From contig NZ_LN913000.1 of assembly GCF_001487105.1 (NCBI RefSeq), positions 124,001 through 188,000 on the forward strand: DNA of 64,000 nt, in the 5' to 3' direction. This document shows, one piece after another, positions 16,990-25,516 of the stretch. The stretch's first letter is position 1, and every line of letters starts with the position of its first letter. A program made the translations under genes and the position numbers. The notes beneath the pieces were generated by a model that was not told the DNA's origin, did no database searches, and was given only the letters and a program-made list of their open reading frames with translations. The stretch is from Mediterraneibacter massiliensis (GTDB lineage Bacteria; Bacillota; Clostridia; Lachnospirales; Lachnospiraceae).

Positions 16990-19310
16990 AAATATGGAAA
17001 GAAAAGTTTATAGAGCCGGAATTAGACATCTGTACAGAGGAGGAACAGCCTGCCTCCTATATCAGAAAGGTTTTTGTGATTGAAAAACCGGTTAAACAGG
17101 CACAGTTGGAGATAACGGCATTAGGAGTATATAAAGGATATCTCAATGGAAAAGAATTAGATGAGCAGATGCTGCTGCCGGGATATACGGATTATAAATA
17201 CAGAGTCCAATATCAGAAATATATTGTGACGGATAAGCTTCAGAGAGGAGAAAATGTACTGGCGGCAGCAGTCGGCGATGGATGGTACCGGGGCTGCCTT
17301 GGGATAGGCAGCAAGCGAAACAATTATGGGACAAAACTGCAGTTTTTTTGTCATCTTGCTATTGTGTATGAAGACGAGACTAAAGAAGAGATATATTCGG
17401 ATGAAAGTTTTCGCGCTACGCAGACGGGTCCTATCCGGGAAAATAATATAAAAACAATCGAGCGGTATGATGCAACGAAAGAATTAGACGGATGGGATCG
17501 CCCCGGATATGACGACAGCAGATGGCACGGTGTCAAAAAGAGCTCTTATCATGGAAATCTGGAAGAAGCACATGGGGAAAAGATATTGCCCCATGAACGG
17601 TTTACACCGCAGGTCTTGCATACGCCGGATGGAAGTACAGTGTTGGATTTCGGACAAAATATGGCGGGATATGTACAATTTACAGTTTCCGGAAAGGCAG
17701 GACATACAGTCTGTCTGACGATGGGAGAGGTGTTGGATAAAAACGGCAACTTTACTATGGAGAATCTGGCCGCGGAAGGGGCGTCGCTTATCAGCGGGGA
17801 AGTAGGACAGCGCTTGGAATATATTTTAAAAGACGGGCGACAGGTTTACCGCCCCTTTTCTTTGATCAGCGGCTTTCGGTATGTGCGTCTGGAAAACTGG
17901 CCTGAAGAGATTAGAAGGGAAAATTTTCAGGCGAGAGCCGTGTATTCAGATCTTCCGTTTGTCGGAGATTTTTCCTGTTCTAACGAGTGTATCAATCAAC
18001 TAGTCAAAAATGTACGTTGGAGTCAGAAATCGAATTTTGTAGATATACCGACAGATTGTCCCACACGGGAGAGAAGCGGATGGACTGCAGATATTTCGGT
18101 GTTTGGAGAAACAGCCTGCTATCTGTCAGACACGAGAAAATTCCTGAAAAAATGGCTGGTGGATTATCAGCTGGAACAGGGAGAAGATGGGAATCTGCCC
18201 TATGTGGTACCGGAAGGCGGAAAGCCGGGCAGGCAAAGAGGATGCATGGGATGGTCGAATGCCGTTTCAAATCTGGCATGGATCTTATATCGCTTTTACG
18301 GAGATCAGCAGATTCTGGAAGAGGTCTATGATACAGTAAAGCGATTTGTGGAGTTTAACATAAAAAGAGCATCTGAAACAAATCCATTTTTCTTCTTCAA
18401 GAGAGGGAGACATCGGAAATATATCATTGAAACAGGATTTCATTACGGAGAGTGGCTGGAGCCGGGAACGGCTATGTATAAAGACTTTTTCAAAGATTTG
18501 CTGTTCCCGGATACAGAAGTTACGACGGCGTGGTTTTACGAGACGGTAAAACAGCTGGCAGACATGGCAGAGCTGCTGGATAAAAAAGAAGATTTAGAGA
18601 AGTATCATAATTTACAGAAAGAGATACAAGAAGCATATCAGAAAGAATTTTTGAAAAAGGGGACGATTCGTTCCAAGAGACAGTGCAGATATGTACGTCC
18701 GATAGCGATGGGACTGCTGACAGATAAACAAAAAGAAGAAGCACTGATAAAGCTGAATGAAATGTGTGTGCAGAATCAGTACAGAATCGGAACCGGCTTT
18801 TTGACAACCTATCAGATTTTGTCTGTTCTGGCTGATGGAGGATATGTCGAAACGGCATATAGAATGTTGGAAAACACTAAACAACCCGGATGGCTGTTTG
18901 CGGTAACAAAAGGAGCGACAACGACATGGGAGAATTGGTATGGAATCACAGAGGACGGAAGTTCGATAGATTCTCATAACCACTATGCACCCGGCGCAGT
19001 TGTGGCTTGGCTGTTTTCGCGCTGCGCAGGGATTGTGCCAATAGAACCGGGGTTTAGGAGCATACGGATCAGACCGCTGCCTGGCGGCAGTCTGACATTT
19101 GCCCGGGCGAAGTATCAGAGTGTAAGAGGGGAGATCCTATCATCATGGGAAAAAGACGAAAAAGAATTCCATTTGCATGTAGAAATCCCGGAAAAAGTAA
19201 AAGCTGAAATTATTTTGCCAAATGGCGAGGAAAAGCATGTTATTGGAGGAATACATGATTTTATATGCTTGCACAAACAAAGAGGTGATGAAAGGAATGC
19301 CGCATGTTAA
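16986..19310 (+). CDS. alpha-L-rhamnosidase, GH78
   Basis: 774 aa without a signal peptide, so it acts inside the cell on imported rhamnosides. The order of domains fits GH78: N-terminal beta domains (GVYKGYLNGKELDEQMLLPG, GDGWYRG), a middle beta domain (LDFGQNMAGYVQF), then the (alpha/alpha)6 catalytic barrel with the family hallmark DIPTDCPTRERSGWTAD, which holds the catalytic acid residues, and GATTTWENWYG near the C-terminus. It removes terminal L-rhamnose from plant or bacterial glycans. It is co-translated with the GPH carrier and probably controlled by the divergent AraC protein. Confidence 0.93.
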   Translation: MKIWKEKFIEPELDICTEEEQPASYIRKVFVIEKPVKQAQLEITALGVYKGYLNGKELDEQMLLPGYTDYKYRVQYQKYIVTDKLQRGENVLAAAVGDGWYRGCLGIGSKRNNYGTKLQFFCHLAIVYEDETKEEIYSDESFRATQTGPIRENNIKTIERYDATKELDGWDRPGYDDSRWHGVKKSSYHGNLEEAHGEKILPHERFTPQVLHTPDGSTVLDFGQNMAGYVQFTVSGKAGHTVCLTMGEVLDKNGNFTMENLAAEGASLISGEVGQRLEYILKDGRQVYRPFSLISGFRYVRLENWPEEIRRENFQARAVYSDLPFVGDFSCSNECINQLVKNVRWSQKSNFVDIPTDCPTRERSGWTADISVFGETACYLSDTRKFLKKWLVDYQLEQGEDGNLPYVVPEGGKPGRQRGCMGWSNAVSNLAWILYRFYGDQQILEEVYDTVKRFVEFNIKRASETNPFFFFKRGRHRKYIIETGFHYGEWLEPGTAMYKDFFKDLLFPDTEVTTAWFYETVKQLADMAELLDKKEDLEKYHNLQKEIQEAYQKEFLKKGTIRSKRQCRYVRPIAMGLLTDKQKEEALIKLNEMCVQNQYRIGTGFLTTYQILSVLADGGYVETAYRMLENTKQPGWLFAVTKGATTTWENWYGITEDGSSIDSHNHYAPGAVVAWLFSRCAGIVPIEPGFRSIRIRPLPGGSLTFARAKYQSVRGEILSSWEKDEKEFHLHVEIPEKVKAEIILPNGEEKHVIGGIHDFICLHKQRGDERNAAC

Positions 19311-19398
19311 AAATAGCAGAACTTCAAATACAGCACCAATGCGTCCGTTCACAGATTATCGAGTTTGTGTTACGGAGACAGGAAGAAGAGGCGAATAG
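19288..19398 (+). CDS. possible 36-aa small protein overlapping the rhamnosidase end
   Basis: A short frame beginning MKGMPHVKNSRTSNTAPMRP and ending VTETGRRGE overlaps the last 23 bases of the rhamnosidase gene. AGAGGTG lies just before the first ATG, and AAAGGA before the second. I do not recognise it; it could be a chance frame or the start of a lost gene. Low confidence. Confidence 0.2.
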   Translation: MKGMPHVKNSRTSNTAPMRPFTDYRVCVTETGRRGE

Positions 19399-19492
19399 GT
19401 ATTTGGCTGTTAGTAAAGTATAAATACAAATTACAATACCGGAACATGGCAAAACAGAAAAAACAGAGATTTGAACGAGAAAAGTCGCAATA

Positions 19493-19521
19493 TTGACGAA
19501 AGACGGACTCAAAGCTATAAT
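19493..19521 (+). promoter_or_regulatory. promoter of the gntR gene
   Basis: TTGACG (19493-19498), 17-bp spacer, TATAAT (19516-19521), a near-consensus sigma-A promoter about 40 bp before the GntR start codon. Confidence 0.75.
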
Positions 19522-19559
19522 GAACATGTGTAATCCAGATCGTGCCATGGAGGTGGAAT

Positions 19560-20279
19560 ATGGGAGAAAAAAATAGTACATGGTTAACGCCGGTTCCGAA
19601 ACAATCCTTATCGAAAATGGTCGTTGAAAAAATTAAAGAAGCACTTATTAATGGGGACATTAAGCCTGGAGATTTTCTGCCTTCTGAGACAGAATTGGCT
19701 GAATCTTTGGGAGTGGGAAAGTCAAGTGTGCGTGAGGCAATCAAGATGCTTGAGGCATTAGGCGTTGTGCAGATTTGTAAAGGAAATGGAAGCCGTGTCA
19801 GAACTTGTGTACATGCGTCTATGCTGAATCCTTTGATTTTTCAGCTGATATTGAATAGTAATGAAGAACGTCAGGCACAATTGGTAGAATTTAGAAAGAT
19901 GATTGAGATTTCAGCAAGCTTGTTGGCAATTGATAATGCCACAGAAGAGGATATTGCAAAATTACGAGAAATACACGAACAGTTTAAGTCGGATTTTAAT
20001 CGTGGAAAAGCAACGGTGGATAAAGATATGAAATTTCATAATGTAATTTATGAGAGCACACACAATCCATTTGTAGTGAGTATTGGCGTCTGCATTATGG
20101 AGCTGTTCCATCCGTCTCTTGTGATTGCAAATCGAGATTATTCGAAAATTGTTACCGATAATCATGAACAGATTTTGGCTGCACTGGAACAACGCGATAA
20201 AAAAGCAATGGAGACGGCAATACGTGATGCATTGGACGCATGGAGCAGTCTGGCGTTGACGGCTACATTAAGCAAGTAG
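19560..20279 (+). CDS. GntR/FadR-family transcriptional regulator
   Basis: 239 aa. N-terminal winged helix (KIKEALINGDIKPGDFLPSE, LGVGKSSVREAIKMLEALGV) and C-terminal FCD ligand domain with its metal-binding Asp/His pattern (EFRKMIEISASLLA, DMKFHNVIYESTHN, DNHEQILAALEQRD). GGAGGTGG precedes the ATG at 19560. It is followed by its own terminator and then by the KARI-like and GntP genes, whose promoter carries an AGTCATC-A-GATGACT palindrome. FCD regulators usually bind a sugar acid or other carboxylate and repress a neighbouring catabolic operon, which fits. Confidence 0.9.
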   Translation: MGEKNSTWLTPVPKQSLSKMVVEKIKEALINGDIKPGDFLPSETELAESLGVGKSSVREAIKMLEALGVVQICKGNGSRVRTCVHASMLNPLIFQLILNSNEERQAQLVEFRKMIEISASLLAIDNATEEDIAKLREIHEQFKSDFNRGKATVDKDMKFHNVIYESTHNPFVVSIGVCIMELFHPSLVIANRDYSKIVTDNHEQILAALEQRDKKAMETAIRDALDAWSSLALTATLSK

Positions 20280-20310
20280 TGTAAAGCAAAATATTTCTTG
20301 TAAATCATGA

Positions 20311-20355
20311 AAAAGATTCTTAGGTCAAAAATAAGAGACTAGGAATCTTTTTTTG
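20311..20355 (+). terminator. terminator after gntR
   Basis: Arms AAAAGATTCTTAGGTC and GACTAGGAATCTTTT (one bulge and one wobble pair) followed by a T-run. It separates gntR from the downstream operon, which has its own promoter. Confidence 0.8.
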
Positions 20356-20419
20356 TTTGTGCAAAATGTATAAAAAAATCTATATATATTGGGGAAATAG
20401 TTGAAATACAACAAAAACA

Positions 20420-20476
20420 TTGACTTCATATATGCCTGGTGGTATTATGACATCAGATAGCAGTCATCAGATGACT
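20420..20476 (+). promoter_or_regulatory. promoter and candidate GntR operator of the KARI-like operon
   Basis: TTGACT (20420-20425), 17-bp spacer, TATTAT (20443-20448). The 15-bp palindrome AGTCATC-A-GATGACT at 20462-20476 lies just after the expected transcription start, a position suited to repression by the GntR protein encoded upstream. Confidence 0.65.
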
Positions 20477-20509
20477 AGCGGCATAACAAAAAGAAAAGGA
20501 GAAGGAACT

Positions 20510-21496
20510 ATGGCTAATATTTATTATGACGAGGATGCAGATCTGGGATTAGTAGTTGACAAAACAGTTGCAATTATTGGGTACGGAAATCAGGGACGCA
20601 GCCAGGCGTTAAACATGAGGGATTCAGGTGTAAAGAATGTGATAGTAGGAAGTCGGCATGATGAATCTTATGATCAGGCAAATGCAGATGGTTTTATGGT
20701 GTATTCTATTGCAGAAGCAACTAAAAGAGCAGACATTATTTTCTTGCTATTACCTGATGAGGTTGCACCGGAAATTTATGAAGAACAGATAGCGCCGAAC
20801 CTGGAGCCGGGAAATGTTTTGAATTTCGCATCAGGGTATAATATTACATTTCATCGTATCAAACCTGCAGAAGGCTTAGATGTTGTTATGGCAGCGCCCC
20901 GTATGATCGGAAAAGGTGTTCGTGAATTATATGAAAGCGGCGAAGGATCACCGGCATTCGTTGCAGTTCATCAGGATGCATCCGGAAAGGCTTTGGAATA
21001 TGGAAAAGCTCTTTGTAAAGCGATCGGAGCAACAAGAAAAGGTGCGATAGAAGTGACATTTGACGATGAGACATGTTTGGATCTTATGGCAGAGCAGGGA
21101 ACGTGGCCGATTATTTACAATGTATTTGTCGAGGCATTCAAATTACAGGTAGAGATGGGACATCCGGAAGAAGCAGTACTTATGGAAATGTATCTGTCAA
21201 AAGAGCCGGCAGTTATGATGGAAAAAGCAGCAGAGGTAGGCTTCTTCCGCCAGCTTCCATTCCATTCACATACCAGCCAATATGGACAGCTGGTCGGATT
21301 CCAGGATGTTGACACAACAGAGATCAGAAAATTCTTAAAAAATCGCTATGACAGAATTAAAGGCGGAGAATTTGCAGAAGAATGGGATAGAGAACAGCAT
21401 GATAATCATCTCTCAACACTAAATAAGTTGGAAGAAGATGCTTTTAACTGTGAATTTACAAAGGCAGAAGATCGGCTGAAAGCAAGATTAAAATAA
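20510..21496 (+). CDS. divergent ketol-acid reductoisomerase-like protein
   Basis: 328 aa, the usual class I KARI (IlvC) length, starting at the ATG after AGGAGAAGG. The Rossmann motif GYGNQG and overall pattern are clear, and the metal-binding acids appear kept (Asp191 and Glu195 in LDLMAEQ, Glu226, probably Glu232, Ser253). However the conserved His of the FAHGF motif is Ser108 (FASGYNITF) and the conserved Lys of APKGPG is Arg131 (APRMIGKG). KARI normally makes dihydroxy-acids for branched-chain amino acid synthesis. Here the gene sits with a FadR-type regulator and a GntP carrier, not with ilvB or ilvD, so it probably acts on a related hydroxy- or keto-acid in catabolism. Annotating it simply as ilvC would be risky. 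Confidence 0.8.
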   Translation: MANIYYDEDADLGLVVDKTVAIIGYGNQGRSQALNMRDSGVKNVIVGSRHDESYDQANADGFMVYSIAEATKRADIIFLLLPDEVAPEIYEEQIAPNLEPGNVLNFASGYNITFHRIKPAEGLDVVMAAPRMIGKGVRELYESGEGSPAFVAVHQDASGKALEYGKALCKAIGATRKGAIEVTFDDETCLDLMAEQGTWPIIYNVFVEAFKLQVEMGHPEEAVLMEMYLSKEPAVMMEKAAEVGFFRQLPFHSHTSQYGQLVGFQDVDTTEIRKFLKNRYDRIKGGEFAEEWDREQHDNHLSTLNKLEEDAFNCEFTKAEDRLKARLK

Positions 21497-21544
21497 TGGT
21501 TGAGAGATATTTGGTTATATGATAATAACAGAGGAGGGTTTCTT

Positions 21545-22885
21545 ATGGATGTGAAGATTTTTTTATGGTTGGCAATATCGATTGCGATTATATTATTTAC
21601 AATTTTAAAACTGAAATTAAACCCTGCGATTTCGCTAGTTCTTGGAAGTCTTTTTATGGGAATTGCATCTGGACTTGGAACAACAGAAACCATTACAACA
21701 GTAGGATCTGGATTCGGAAATTTGATGACAGGAATTGGCCTCTCCGTAGGTTTTGGAGTAATCCTTGGGCAGCTGCTTTCTGATTCCGGCGGAGCAAAGG
21801 TGATCGCAACAACAATGATTTCAAAGACATCTGAAAAATACGCATTATATGCGCTTGGAGTTACGGCATTTTTGTTATCGATTCCAGTATTTTATGACGT
21901 GACTTTCGTAATCTTGATTCCACTTGCGATTGCAGTCGGAAGACAGATCCGGAAACCGCTGCCGTACACCGTTGGTGCGATGGTTATCGGAGCCGGAGCA
22001 GCGCATACACTGGTACCGCCAACACCGAATCCGTTGGCGGCAGCAGAGATCCTACATTTTGATCTTGGAATTATGGTGATAGTGGGAACAGTACTTGGCT
22101 TAGTTTCAGCATTGATCGCGATGAAGATATTGTTTACTCTTTTTGATAAAGGTTTCTGGAAAGCGCAGAAAGACGAGACTGGCGTTGAAGTATACGAAGA
22201 ACGAAAGAGTGCGGAAACAACAGGCGAACTGTCTTTCTTTATGGCATTGCTTCCAGTTATTCTACCGGTTATCTTAATTCTGATCGGAACGGTTATGGGA
22301 GCTTTGGGAGAAGTCCCGTCAATCATTACATTTTTGAGCAATAAGAACATGGCGCTTCTTCTTGGAGCATTAAGTGCATATCTTGTTGCGGCAAAAACAA
22401 TGAATAAAGATGAAAGAGAGAAATCGTCTACAGAAGCATTAAAAAGTTGTGGTATAGTATTGTTGATCACGGGAGCCGGCGGATCGTTTGGGGCAGTGAT
22501 CAGCGCGACAGGTTTAGCTGACATGCTGGCAGAGACAATCAAAAATATTTCAGCCTCACCAATTCTTGCGCTGTTTATCGCATTTGTTATTGCTGCACTG
22601 TTTCGAGTTGCGCTTGGATCGGGAACCGTTGCATCGATTACAACGATGACGATCATGGCATCTGTTCCGGCAGCTGTCGGAATGCATCCTGTATGGATGG
22701 CGATAGCATGTTTATCCGGTTCGCTGAGCTGCGGACATGTAAATGACAGTGGATTTTGGGTTAGTACGAATCTTTCCGGCTTTACCATTACAGGAGGCTT
22801 GAAGACATATACGTTCGGAAATGCCATTGTAGCGGTATTTGCAATGTTGTTTGCGGTAATTGGCTGTCTGGTACTTCCTATCTAA
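21545..22885 (+). CDS. GntP-family sugar-acid permease
   Basis: 446 aa, about 12-14 hydrophobic segments. GntP features are LPVFYDVTFVILIPLA-like sequence near residue 110 (here IPVFYDVTFVILIPLA), GAGAAHTLVPPTPNPLAAA, and SCGHVNDSGFW near the C-terminus. The family imports gluconate and related hydroxy-acids with protons. GGAGGG precedes the ATG at 21545. It forms a two-gene operon with the KARI-like gene (48 bp apart) and ends at a clear terminator. The imported acid is probably the substrate or precursor of the KARI-like enzyme. Confidence 0.92.
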   Translation: MDVKIFLWLAISIAIILFTILKLKLNPAISLVLGSLFMGIASGLGTTETITTVGSGFGNLMTGIGLSVGFGVILGQLLSDSGGAKVIATTMISKTSEKYALYALGVTAFLLSIPVFYDVTFVILIPLAIAVGRQIRKPLPYTVGAMVIGAGAAHTLVPPTPNPLAAAEILHFDLGIMVIVGTVLGLVSALIAMKILFTLFDKGFWKAQKDETGVEVYEERKSAETTGELSFFMALLPVILPVILILIGTVMGALGEVPSIITFLSNKNMALLLGALSAYLVAAKTMNKDEREKSSTEALKSCGIVLLITGAGGSFGAVISATGLADMLAETIKNISASPILALFIAFVIAALFRVALGSGTVASITTMTIMASVPAAVGMHPVWMAIACLSGSLSCGHVNDSGFWVSTNLSGFTITGGLKTYTFGNAIVAVFAMLFAVIGCLVLPI

Positions 22886-22901
22886 ACAGAGAATAAACAT
22901 A

Positions 22902-22960
22902 AGAGCGTTGTAAAATGGGTAAGTAATTACCTGTGGAGCAATGCTCTTTTTTGTGTTTTT
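22902..22960 (+). terminator. terminator after the gntP gene
   Basis: Arms AGAGCGTTG (22902-22910) and CAATGCTCT (22939-22947) with one wobble pair, followed by a run of T. Confidence 0.75.
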
Positions 22961-23006
22961 GGATTTACGCAAAAAAAACCGATATTGGAGAAAAGGCAAG
23001 TTGAAA

Positions 23007-23207
23007 ATGACAAAAAAGATTCTTATTCTAAGTATAAAGGAAGTACAGGCAAAATTGCCGCAAGATATAGTTGATGTGCTCATAGAGTTCGAACCAAATT
23101 TTCAAATGAACAAATGCCTTATTTCAAGACGTTTGCAGAGAATGTTCCTCCGTTTTACTGCCAAAGATTTATGGTATTACCTAGCAAATACGGGAATAAG
23201 TATTTGA
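23007..23207 (+). CDS. small hypothetical protein or gene remnant
   Basis: A 66-aa frame starting MTKKILILSIKEVQAKLPQD after a weak AAAGG. I do not recognise it. From about 23095 a second frame also looks protein-like (NEQMPYFKTFAENVPPFYC then VLPSKYGNKYLTVNRG), so this may be two pieces of one gene split by a frameshift. Bases 22961-23344 otherwise hold nothing that I can identify. Confidence 0.25.
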   Translation: MTKKILILSIKEVQAKLPQDIVDVLIEFEPNFQMNKCLISRRLQRMFLRFTAKDLWYYLANTGISI

Positions 23208-23344
23208 CTGTTAATAGGGGAAGGGATACGTAGTATGTCATTGGAAATATATATCTGCCTATTTACAAATAAAAAAATATGGAGTAATATATCTATATAG
23301 ATAATATCTAGTTAGATATATAATTGCGCTGAGGGGGTGAGATT

Positions 23345-23866
23345 TTGGGAAGGACAGAAATGAAAATTCTGATCGGACTGCATAGAAATGTGAATACTTT
23401 AGACAAAAAGACGGCAAAAATAGCGGCAGAGTACAATTTGACATTTAGTCAGTTTATGGTTTTGGAAGCTCTCTACAGTAAAGGGGATATGACAGTTGGG
23501 GAGGTGAGAGAAAGAATACTCAGCAGTGTAGGGACGATTCCTTTGATAGTGAACAACTTAGTAAAAATGAACTATGTAGAAAGATTATCAGACGAAAAAG
23601 ACAGGCGCGTATGTATATTGCATTTAACGAAAGACGGGTATGATGTGATCAGTAAGATCGCTCCTAAAAACGAGGCAATGATCGTAGAGAGTATGGCGGT
23701 TTTAGATGATGAAGAAAAAGAAGAATTCGTATATCTTTTAAAGAAAATAGGAGGTAAATTGGATGAAAAGAAAAGTGAAAATGAAGGTAAAAGGCTTCAA
23801 GGCAATAGACGGAGCGGGCGTAAATTTGGTAAGAGTCTTGGGCAATCAGACAACAAAAGAGTTTGA
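23345..23866 (+). CDS. MarR-family transcriptional regulator
   Basis: 173 aa. The winged-helix core is typical: NLTFSQFMVLEALYSKGDMTVGEV, SSVGTIPLIVNNLVKMNYVERLSDEKDRRVCILHLTKDG. A TTG at 23345 follows GAGGGGG with good spacing; an ATG at 23360 with GGAAGG is an alternative. The C-terminus is about 30 residues longer than most MarR proteins and reads through the first 104 bases of the pirin gene, so the tail is either a real extension or the result of a lost stop. It probably represses this operon (pirin, nitroreductase) and responds to a redox-active or electrophilic compound. Confidence 0.87.
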   Translation: MGRTEMKILIGLHRNVNTLDKKTAKIAAEYNLTFSQFMVLEALYSKGDMTVGEVRERILSSVGTIPLIVNNLVKMNYVERLSDEKDRRVCILHLTKDGYDVISKIAPKNEAMIVESMAVLDDEEKEEFVYLLKKIGGKLDEKKSENEGKRLQGNRRSGRKFGKSLGQSDNKRV

Positions 23867-24602
23867 TCCTATTCTAATGTTGGATTCTTTTGACAGTACT
23901 AATCCGGAGGATTACACAGCGGGCTTTCCAATGCATCCGCACAGAGGAATAGAAACGATAAGCTATGTATCAAGAGGAAAAATGGTTCACAGAGACAGCC
24001 TTGGCAATGAAGACGGCATTTCCGACGGAGAAGTGCAATGGATGAATTCTGGTTCTGGAATTATGCACGAGGAAATGGTGCCGGCTGCTGAAAGGCTTTT
24101 GGGAGTGCAGTTGTGGTTAAATTTACCTGCGAAAGATAAAATGAGCAAGCCGAGTTATAACAGTATAAAAAAGGACGCAATCAAAGAAATAGAAATTGAA
24201 GGCGGCAAAATACGACTTTTGGCGGGAACATACGAGGAATATCAAGGATATAGGGGAGACTATCTTCCTATGGATTATTATGATATTCATTTGCGCAGCA
24301 ATGCAGAGATTACGCTTAATATGGCTATGGATGATTCTGTAATGATATTTACACTTTTAGGGGATGTATATATCAATAATGAACTTATAGAAGAAAAAAC
24401 AGCGGTTAAACTGACGGAAGGCGATAGCCTTACAATTAAGAATAGCGAAAAAGACGCGCAAGTTTTATATATGAATTCAAAAGCGTTACATGAGCCGGTC
24501 GCATGGGCGGGACCGATCGTAATGAATACGCAGGAAGAACTGCAAAAAGCGTTTTCAGAGCTTAGAAACGATACATTCATTAAAGAAAAAGTTGAGTATT
24601 AG
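23763..24602 (+). CDS. pirin family protein
   Basis: 279 aa bicupin. The metal ligands are seen in FPMHPHRGIETISYV (two His) and later HRDSLGNEDGISDGEVQWMNSGSGIMHEE (His, Glu); LGVQLWLNLPAKDKM follows, as in YhhW/pirin proteins. Some members are quercetin 2,3-dioxygenases; others act as redox or iron sensors. AGGAGG precedes the ATG. The start lies 104 bases inside the MarR gene in another frame, and a nitroreductase gene follows, which suggests a response to quinones, flavonoids or nitro compounds. Confidence 0.9.
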   Translation: MKRKVKMKVKGFKAIDGAGVNLVRVLGNQTTKEFDPILMLDSFDSTNPEDYTAGFPMHPHRGIETISYVSRGKMVHRDSLGNEDGISDGEVQWMNSGSGIMHEEMVPAAERLLGVQLWLNLPAKDKMSKPSYNSIKKDAIKEIEIEGGKIRLLAGTYEEYQGYRGDYLPMDYYDIHLRSNAEITLNMAMDDSVMIFTLLGDVYINNELIEEKTAVKLTEGDSLTIKNSEKDAQVLYMNSKALHEPVAWAGPIVMNTQEELQKAFSELRNDTFIKEKVEY

Positions 24603-24625
24603 AAGCGGAACATAAGGAGGTAGTT

Positions 24626-25198
24626 ATGAGTATTATAAAGTCGTTAACGAACAGAAGAACATATTATAACATTGATAAAAATATACCGGTCTCAGAAAAA
24701 GAGATCGAAGAGAAAATTAAAGAGATCACAGAATTAGTGCCGGATGCATTTAACATGAAAAGCGCGAGAATAGTTCTGGTTTTTGGAGAAAAACATGATC
24801 AGTTATGGGATGAAATTTATAATGTATTTGGGGGCAAAGTACCAAGAGAAAAGATAGATTCGTTTAAAGCGGGCGCCGGAACGGTATTATTTTTATACGA
24901 TCAGGAAACAGTGAAGGCAATGCAGGAGCGATTTAGCACTTATGCGGATAATTTTCCTGTCTGGGCAGAACAGGCAAATGGTATGCTGCAGATTTCTGTT
25001 TGGAGTATGCTTAGAGAACTGAATGTTGGCGCTTCACTGCAGCATTATAATCCGGTAATAGACGCAAAGGTAAAGGAAATATTTGCTATTCCCGAGAATT
25101 ATAAAATAGCAGCACAAATGCCGTTTGGTGGAATTGTTAAGGAGCCGGATAAAAAGGAAAGAGAAGATATAGATAAAAGAGTAACAGTAGTAAGATAG
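24626..25198 (+). CDS. nitroreductase family protein
   Basis: 190 aa FMN-dependent nitroreductase. The opening SLTNRRTYYNIDKNIPVSEK carries the Arg residues that bind FMN phosphate, and LQISVWSMLRELNVGASLQHYNP and PFGGIVKEP match the small-oxidoreductase (YdgI/YfkO-like) pattern. It reduces nitro groups or quinones with NAD(P)H in the cytoplasm. AAGGAGG precedes the ATG. Last gene of the MarR-pirin-nitroreductase unit. Confidence 0.9.
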   Translation: MSIIKSLTNRRTYYNIDKNIPVSEKEIEEKIKEITELVPDAFNMKSARIVLVFGEKHDQLWDEIYNVFGGKVPREKIDSFKAGAGTVLFLYDQETVKAMQERFSTYADNFPVWAEQANGMLQISVWSMLRELNVGASLQHYNPVIDAKVKEIFAIPENYKIAAQMPFGGIVKEPDKKEREDIDKRVTVVR

Positions 25199-25256
25199 CG
25201 ACGCTGCTTATCATAATAGCAATAAACAAAAAATATCCTCATCAACATAAAATAAG

Positions 25257-25317
25257 CAAAATATAGTATAAAAAAGGAAAATCTGGTATAAAAAAAGCGA
25301 AATCTGGCATAAAAGGA
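25257..25317. repeat. three imperfect 21-bp A-rich repeats
   Basis: Three neighbouring units share the pattern AAATCTGGTATAAAAAAAG with changes. They follow the nitroreductase gene and have no evident function; slippage in an A-rich spacer explains them. Confidence 0.4.
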
Positions 25318-25385
25318 GTTGGATATATACAAAAAGTGAAAATTTGATTAAGATTAAAAAAGAGTCATATTCTAAACACAGTTTT

Positions 25386-25425
25386 AAAGCACAACATGGC
25401 TTGAAAAAGCGATGGTGTGCTTTTG
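25386..25425 (+). terminator. terminator before the surface-protein gene
   Basis: Arms AAAGCACAACAT and ATGGTGTGCTTT (one mismatch) around a 14-base loop, followed by T-rich sequence. Confidence 0.7.
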
Positions 25426-25444
25426 TGTATTTGAGAAGGGAGCT

Positions 25445-25516
25445 ATGAAAAAGGGAATATTTGTGAGACTGAAAAAATTGGAAAGAGGATGTAAAGGGGG
25501 CAGATATGAAGCGTAG
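25445..25516 (+). CDS. possible 23-aa leader peptide
   Basis: MKKGIFVRLKKLERGCKGGR followed by YEA and stop, preceded by AAGGGAG. It overlaps the start of the surface-protein gene by eleven bases, so its translation could couple to that gene. It may equally be a chance frame. Confidence 0.25.
   Translation: MKKGIFVRLKKLERGCKGGRYEA

Noticed and set aside
20510..21496. Plain annotation as IlvC of branched-chain amino acid synthesis.
   Set aside because: Two conserved active-site residues differ and the neighbours are a FadR-type regulator and GntP importer.
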